DNA of 64,000 nt, taken from the NCBI GenBank assembly GCA_900317755.1, contig ONHZ01000067.1, positions 1 to 64,000 of the forward strand, read 5' to 3'. The stretch comes from an uncultured Lachnospiraceae bacterium (GTDB lineage Bacteria; Bacillota; Clostridia; Lachnospirales; Lachnospiraceae). The notes beneath the pieces were generated by a model. The model saw nothing but the letters and a program-made list of their open reading frames with translations. It was not told the origin of the DNA and did not search any database. Both the position numbers and the translations under genes were made by a program. This document shows positions 60,422 to 64,000 of the stretch, in pieces. Position 1 is the stretch's first letter. The number at the start of each line of letters is the position of its first letter.

Positions 60422-63397
60422 TTACTGCCTCGTCCAGTTCTCATAGGTGACAAGGGATGGAAGGGTAATGCTTAAGTTATTCTCCTGACCCGGCGTACCA
60501 TCGACATTCATACCGTTCATAGAATAAAGAACCGGATTCTTGAAAATGACTCTGGGCACATTGACCTTGTAGCCCTCTCCTGTACTTCCGTTTGCTGTCT
60601 CAGCTATATGGACTGCATTCATCGCGACGATTACAGCTGAAGGATCCTGGGTGATATTCATATCATGGTCAATGGTAATCTTGCCCTTTGCGATCATGAG
60701 ACCCTTGAAATCTGTGATATGAGATCCTATGGTAAGGTTCGTATTCGTAACTATCAGGTTCAATGAGACATCATTTCTTGAACCATAATGGTTATGTTCA
60801 TAAATATCTTTTAATATTTCAAGGTCAGAGTCATCAACTGTGATATCCTGCCTTCCTGTCGTAGGATCATCTGCCTCGTAGCAAATTACTGCGCCCTTTC
60901 CGGTGTCAGAAACATAATATCTCTTATTAGTATTCATATATCCAATCACGCCTCCACGGACGCCGACAGAAAATGCATCCGCAAGCTGCGTCTCATCTAT
61001 GACATTCTCATATAGAGTATGGCTCTTATCATCTGATGTAAGTGCGCTGTACCTCGGGTCGAGCTTTGTAAGGAGGCCGAAATACTTGTCGTATAAGTCA
61101 CCAGAATTCTCAAGCTCTTCCTGCTCCTTTTTATTTGCCGTAGCTAAGTCCGATTTAAGCGAAGTAAATGTATCAGGTACGATAACAGAATCCTGGTTCG
61201 TAGCAACGAGATTTCCATTGAAGTAGAAATTCGATGTATTTGAAAGGTTTGAAGGAAGCTTAAGTCCGTTATCACCGCCGCCTGATGTAAAGTATTTAAC
61301 CCTTTCTTCAAGAGAGTTCATTTTGAACATCGTCTGATTGAAGTACTTGTTGAAGAAATCATTTGCCTTCTGATCGCTTTTAAATACCATAAAGAAGTAA
61401 AGAACCGGACTGCTGCCTGTCCGGAAGGCTGCGATATTTACATCTTCAACGCCTAGATCATAGAAACTCTTATCATAGCCGTCAGCAATGAAATCACGCC
61501 AGCCATGTTCAGAACCTGTCTGTGTAGTGGAGCCATCGCTCTTCGTCCCTTGAATGAACTGCGTGATGTCTACACGGATCTTTGAAACATCTACTTCATA
61601 CTTTCCTGTCACAGAGTCAAACTTGTCCGTGCCATCAGCATCCTTCACTACAGGAAGACGGGTTCCGGCATAACCATCACCTGTACGGTATACATAGTAT
61701 CTATTGTCCGAAGAATCTACAGAGCCATTTGAAACGCTGTCATCATATACTGCCTGCTGATAGGCAGAATAGCTGCTTGCAGAAACAGGGTTCGCATCAA
61801 ATTTAAGGTTCTTTGCCGGGAAGAGGTATGCCCTCTGGCTCGACTTTACTGAAATAGATTCACCTGTACGGATGTTTTTATTATTCCTGCCAGATGGCGT
61901 AGGGTTCGCATTTACATAGGCATTGCCTGCAAGTGACATCTTCGAAAGGCCTGAAAGATCAAGCGATGTATCCTTGCCATTTACAAGAATGGCTGAACTG
62001 TACTCATAAGGCTTCTCATTGATATCATACTTGGTATCCCTGAGTACCTGTACTGTGGAAGTATCACTTTCCGGCATCGTCTGACTGTGCGCAGGAAGCT
62101 TTTCCTTATTCGCAATCGCATATGAGCCCTTTGTACCAGTGGCTATAATATTTCCTGAACTATCCCTTTCAATATTTGAAGCAGCAAGGTCTTCAGGATT
62201 TCCAAAGCCATAGAGCTCGCCTGAAAGGCTGACTCTTGCATCGACGCCAAGATTCAGGTCATCCTGCAGGTATAGCTGTGTCTGGCTCTTGTCTGCACCG
62301 GCATTGAGCTCGAAGGTACTGCCCTTAGTGATAGTACCTGGGACAAGCGGGTCTTGATTTTCGCCTTTTCCGACAAGCTTTATGCCCTTTACCCACATCT
62401 GTGAATTGGTAATGTCAAATACGGCATCATTATAAAGATTGATATTTCCACCGCTTGTGAAATAGCAGATTTGTCCGGCTGAGCTCGTGACTGTAGCTCC
62501 AGGCTTCATATTTACCTTATACTTGTTTATGACAGAATCATTGTAGCCGACGAACATATTTCCTTCGAACTGGTTCGTACCATGACCGTCTGAAAGATTG
62601 ATGCTGTCATCTGTAATCAGAGTGTAATACAAAACATTATTAATGGTAGATGTATTATTAAGATCAGCATTCGGGCACTGGAGCCTGATATCTGTATCAA
62701 TCTGAGTCACGTAGTCATTGTCATCAGTATACTTTACTGAGACGTTCTTCAGCACTACCTCTCCTGTTGAAGGATATATATTGAGATAATTCATTCCACT
62801 GCTTTCAGAAGTCAGTACCTCGCCGCCGATTGAAGCATCTGAAGGCTTTACATTTCCAATTCTTGTACCCTTCAGGCAGCTGAAAAGACCATCATAGGAA
62901 CTATCAAAGGAATCAGCATTATAGCCGTATGCCCTTCTTGAGTCAGTAGCAGCACCACCTGCAAAGGATGTGAACTGATCTATCTTGTAATACTTTACGG
63001 TAGCAGTTGAAGTAGAAGTATCTTCGAGAGTATGCTCAATGTACTCGACATATTTCTGATAGTAGACAGTAGTACGGTTCGAAGCATCTTCACCTGCAGC
63101 CTTTATCTTTGCATAGGTATTTGCCTTGCCGCAGACAGCTGCGAGACCTGCCTTTATCTCATCCATTGAAGACTCTGCATCGTAGAAGTTCTTTGTATTC
63201 TTCTGCCCTGCATCCTTCATGAATACATTCGTGACAGTGATCATCAGGATAATAGAAACCAGTACGAAAATAAGGGCCATGACCATGAGTACCATGACAA
63301 AAGATGCGCCCCTATTATCCAGTCCCTTTTTATGAAATTTTTTACTGAAGCGTTGACTTAAGCTCGATAAGTTCTTTCTTTGCACGATGATCTTCAT
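60422..63397 (-). CDS. Large PilX/GspK-like protein with N-terminal pilin helix
   Basis: About 990 residues. The N terminus has a pilin-type signal DNRG followed by ASFVMVLMVMALIFVLVSIILM, but without the Glu at +5, as is usual for GspK/PilX tip components. The long remainder is rich in Gly, Asn, Asp and short strands (for example DSVINKYKVNMKPGATV and FTSGGNINLYNDAVFDI), suggesting a beta-helix or a stack of beta domains. It is far longer than ordinary PilX (about 200), so it would make a large tip or shaft element. The start lies inside the end of the upstream gene; the ATG at 63397 and a GTG at 63421 are both possible. No clear ribosome-binding site. Confidence 0.7.
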   Translation of the reverse strand: MKIIVQRKNLSSLSQRFSKKFHKKGLDNRGASFVMVLMVMALIFVLVSIILMITVTNVFMKDAGQKNTKNFYDAESSMDEIKAGLAAVCGKANTYAKIKAAGEDASNRTTVYYQKYVEYIEHTLEDTSTSTATVKYYKIDQFTSFAGGAATDSRRAYGYNADSFDSSYDGLFSCLKGTRIGNVKPSDASIGGEVLTSESSGMNYLNIYPSTGEVVLKNVSVKYTDDNDYVTQIDTDIRLQCPNADLNNTSTINNVLYYTLITDDSINLSDGHGTNQFEGNMFVGYNDSVINKYKVNMKPGATVTSSAGQICYFTSGGNINLYNDAVFDITNSQMWVKGIKLVGKGENQDPLVPGTITKGSTFELNAGADKSQTQLYLQDDLNLGVDARVSLSGELYGFGNPEDLAASNIERDSSGNIIATGTKGSYAIANKEKLPAHSQTMPESDTSTVQVLRDTKYDINEKPYEYSSAILVNGKDTSLDLSGLSKMSLAGNAYVNANPTPSGRNNKNIRTGESISVKSSQRAYLFPAKNLKFDANPVSASSYSAYQQAVYDDSVSNGSVDSSDNRYYVYRTGDGYAGTRLPVVKDADGTDKFDSVTGKYEVDVSKIRVDITQFIQGTKSDGSTTQTGSEHGWRDFIADGYDKSFYDLGVEDVNIAAFRTGSSPVLYFFMVFKSDQKANDFFNKYFNQTMFKMNSLEERVKYFTSGGGDNGLKLPSNLSNTSNFYFNGNLVATNQDSVIVPDTFTSLKSDLATANKKEQEELENSGDLYDKYFGLLTKLDPRYSALTSDDKSHTLYENVIDETQLADAFSVGVRGGVIGYMNTNKRYYVSDTGKGAVICYEADDPTTGRQDITVDDSDLEILKDIYEHNHYGSRNDVSLNLIVTNTNLTIGSHITDFKGLMIAKGKITIDHDMNITQDPSAVIVAMNAVHIAETANGSTGEGYKVNVPRVIFKNPVLYSMNGMNVDGTPGQENNLSITLPSLVTYENWTRQ

Positions 63398-64000
63398 CTC
63401 CATAATAGTTTTCATGACCACTATATACTTTTAAATGCACTACATAGATAGGCGTAACTGAATCTACTGCACGTTCTGTGCCATTATATGGCGATAGGTT
63501 CATCAAAGTAGAAGCATCAAAGCTTCCGTGAGTAATATGCCTGTATTTCTTAAACTGGTATGATGAATCCGTAGCAGCCTTGTAATACAGCATCTTCTGT
63601 ACATCATCCCTGACTAATACGGTAGTCATGACATTATCAGAAATATTTGTTGATGTCACAGAACTCCACTTTACGCCTCCGCTAAGGAAAATGCCGAGAC
63701 CATAGTCAGATCTGTTCAGAAGAACCGGATTATTCTCTAAGATGTAGACCCTGACAGGAACGTTGTCATTATTTAATATCTCGACATTGTCAAGAAGTCC
63801 GGACCTTGTCGCCCTTGAAAGCTCATTTCCCCTGTAATTGAAGTAAATAGTCTTAAGATTTGAGACATCACCACCAGAACCGGATGTGACAAAGTACTTG
63901 TTTTGATATATATCCTGCTCAGGAAGTACCTGATACTTTCTGGAACCACGGTATTCATAAGTAAAACGTGCTGAAGCCTTTACATCAGTCGTGTACATCG
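63342..64000 (-). CDS. C-terminal part of an uncharacterised protein of the pilin operon (runs off the window)
   Basis: The frame is open to the window edge and lacks a confirmed start, so only the last 219 codons or so are seen. The visible part is soluble and strand-rich (VRVYILENNPVLLNRSDYG, IFLSGGVKWSSV) and ends ELIELKSTLQ. It overlaps the following gene by 56 to 80 bases depending on that gene's start, so the two are co-transcribed. By position it could be another minor pilin, with its hydrophobic N terminus outside the window, but nothing visible proves that. Confidence 0.55.
   Translation of the reverse strand, partial: MYTTDVKASARFTYEYRGSRKYQVLPEQDIYQNKYFVTSGSGGDVSNLKTIYFNYRGNELSRATRSGLLDNVEILNNDNVPVRVYILENNPVLLNRSDYGLGIFLSGGVKWSSVTSTNISDNVMTTVLVRDDVQKMLYYKAATDSSYQFKKYRHITHGSFDASTLMNLSPYNGTERAVDSVTPIYVVHLKVYSGHENYYGDEDHRAKKELIELKSTLQ

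Overview
The window looks like a chromosomal segment of an anaerobic Clostridia species, most likely Lachnospiraceae. Pointers are the bifurcating transhydrogenase pair NfnA/NfnB, AddA/AddB rather than RecBCD, a CIRCE heat-shock operator, a very large hydroxyacyl-CoA-dehydratase-activase-type protein, Gram-positive envelope enzymes, and several gene families (DUF5716/5717, DUF6465, DUF5057) that I know mainly from that family. The assignment is inference from gene content, not a phylogeny. I saw no rRNA, tRNA, CRISPR array, insertion sequence or prophage. Coding density is high and no gene-free gap exceeds 300 bases.

Layout. 1-187: a foldable non-coding region, then holA (+). 1236-4550 (-): gltX followed by a UvrD-like helicase. 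4628-11474 (-): a tightly packed four-gene operon encoding a 1179-aa beta/helical-repeat protein, an Hsp70-like ATPase, a TPR protein and a membrane-anchored coiled-coil protein, with no described function that I know of. 11657-12817 (+): a CobD-like aminotransferase that runs into the terminator of a decayed AAA-ATPase locus (12753-13393, -). 13565-25600 (-): a long collinear block read as rhomboid-like protein, glnS, DUF2225, glmM, queT (with a pseudoknot-capable leader), argS, a His-rich CobW GTPase, a CobW-DUF1980 fusion, nfnA and nfnB. 25868-32413 (+): a glycogen-debranching enzyme and a 1419-aa double-ASKHA iron-sulfur protein. 32489-36822 (-): LTA-synthase-like enzyme, uridine phosphorylase and a polyprenyl sugar-phosphate transferase. 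37092-39248 (+): htpG with a CIRCE operator and one in-frame TGA. 39402-50101 (-): a histone-like Lys/Ala-rich protein, a PpiC-type lipoprotein, a small unknown, addA, addB and a 54-aa antitoxin-like protein. 50367-64000 (-): pseudopilin-type proteins and a giant secreted protein of about 2835 aa.

How the parts fit. Several neighbours are ordinary housekeeping genes for translation (three aminoacyl-tRNA synthetases, queuosine precursor uptake), wall and envelope precursors (GlmM, sugar transferase, LTA-like polymerase), recombination (AddAB) and redox balance (NfnAB). Two regions stand out as possible undescribed systems. One is the Hsp70-like operon at 4628-11474, which looks like a membrane-tethered chaperone or scaffold complex. 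The other is the pseudopilin plus giant secreted protein operon at the right edge, whose order resembles minor-pilin/PilY1 loci in logic but not in visible sequence. Smaller curiosities are the htpG nonsense codon, the queT leader, a family of ATACTCGCT hairpin repeats, and a foldable element at the left edge.
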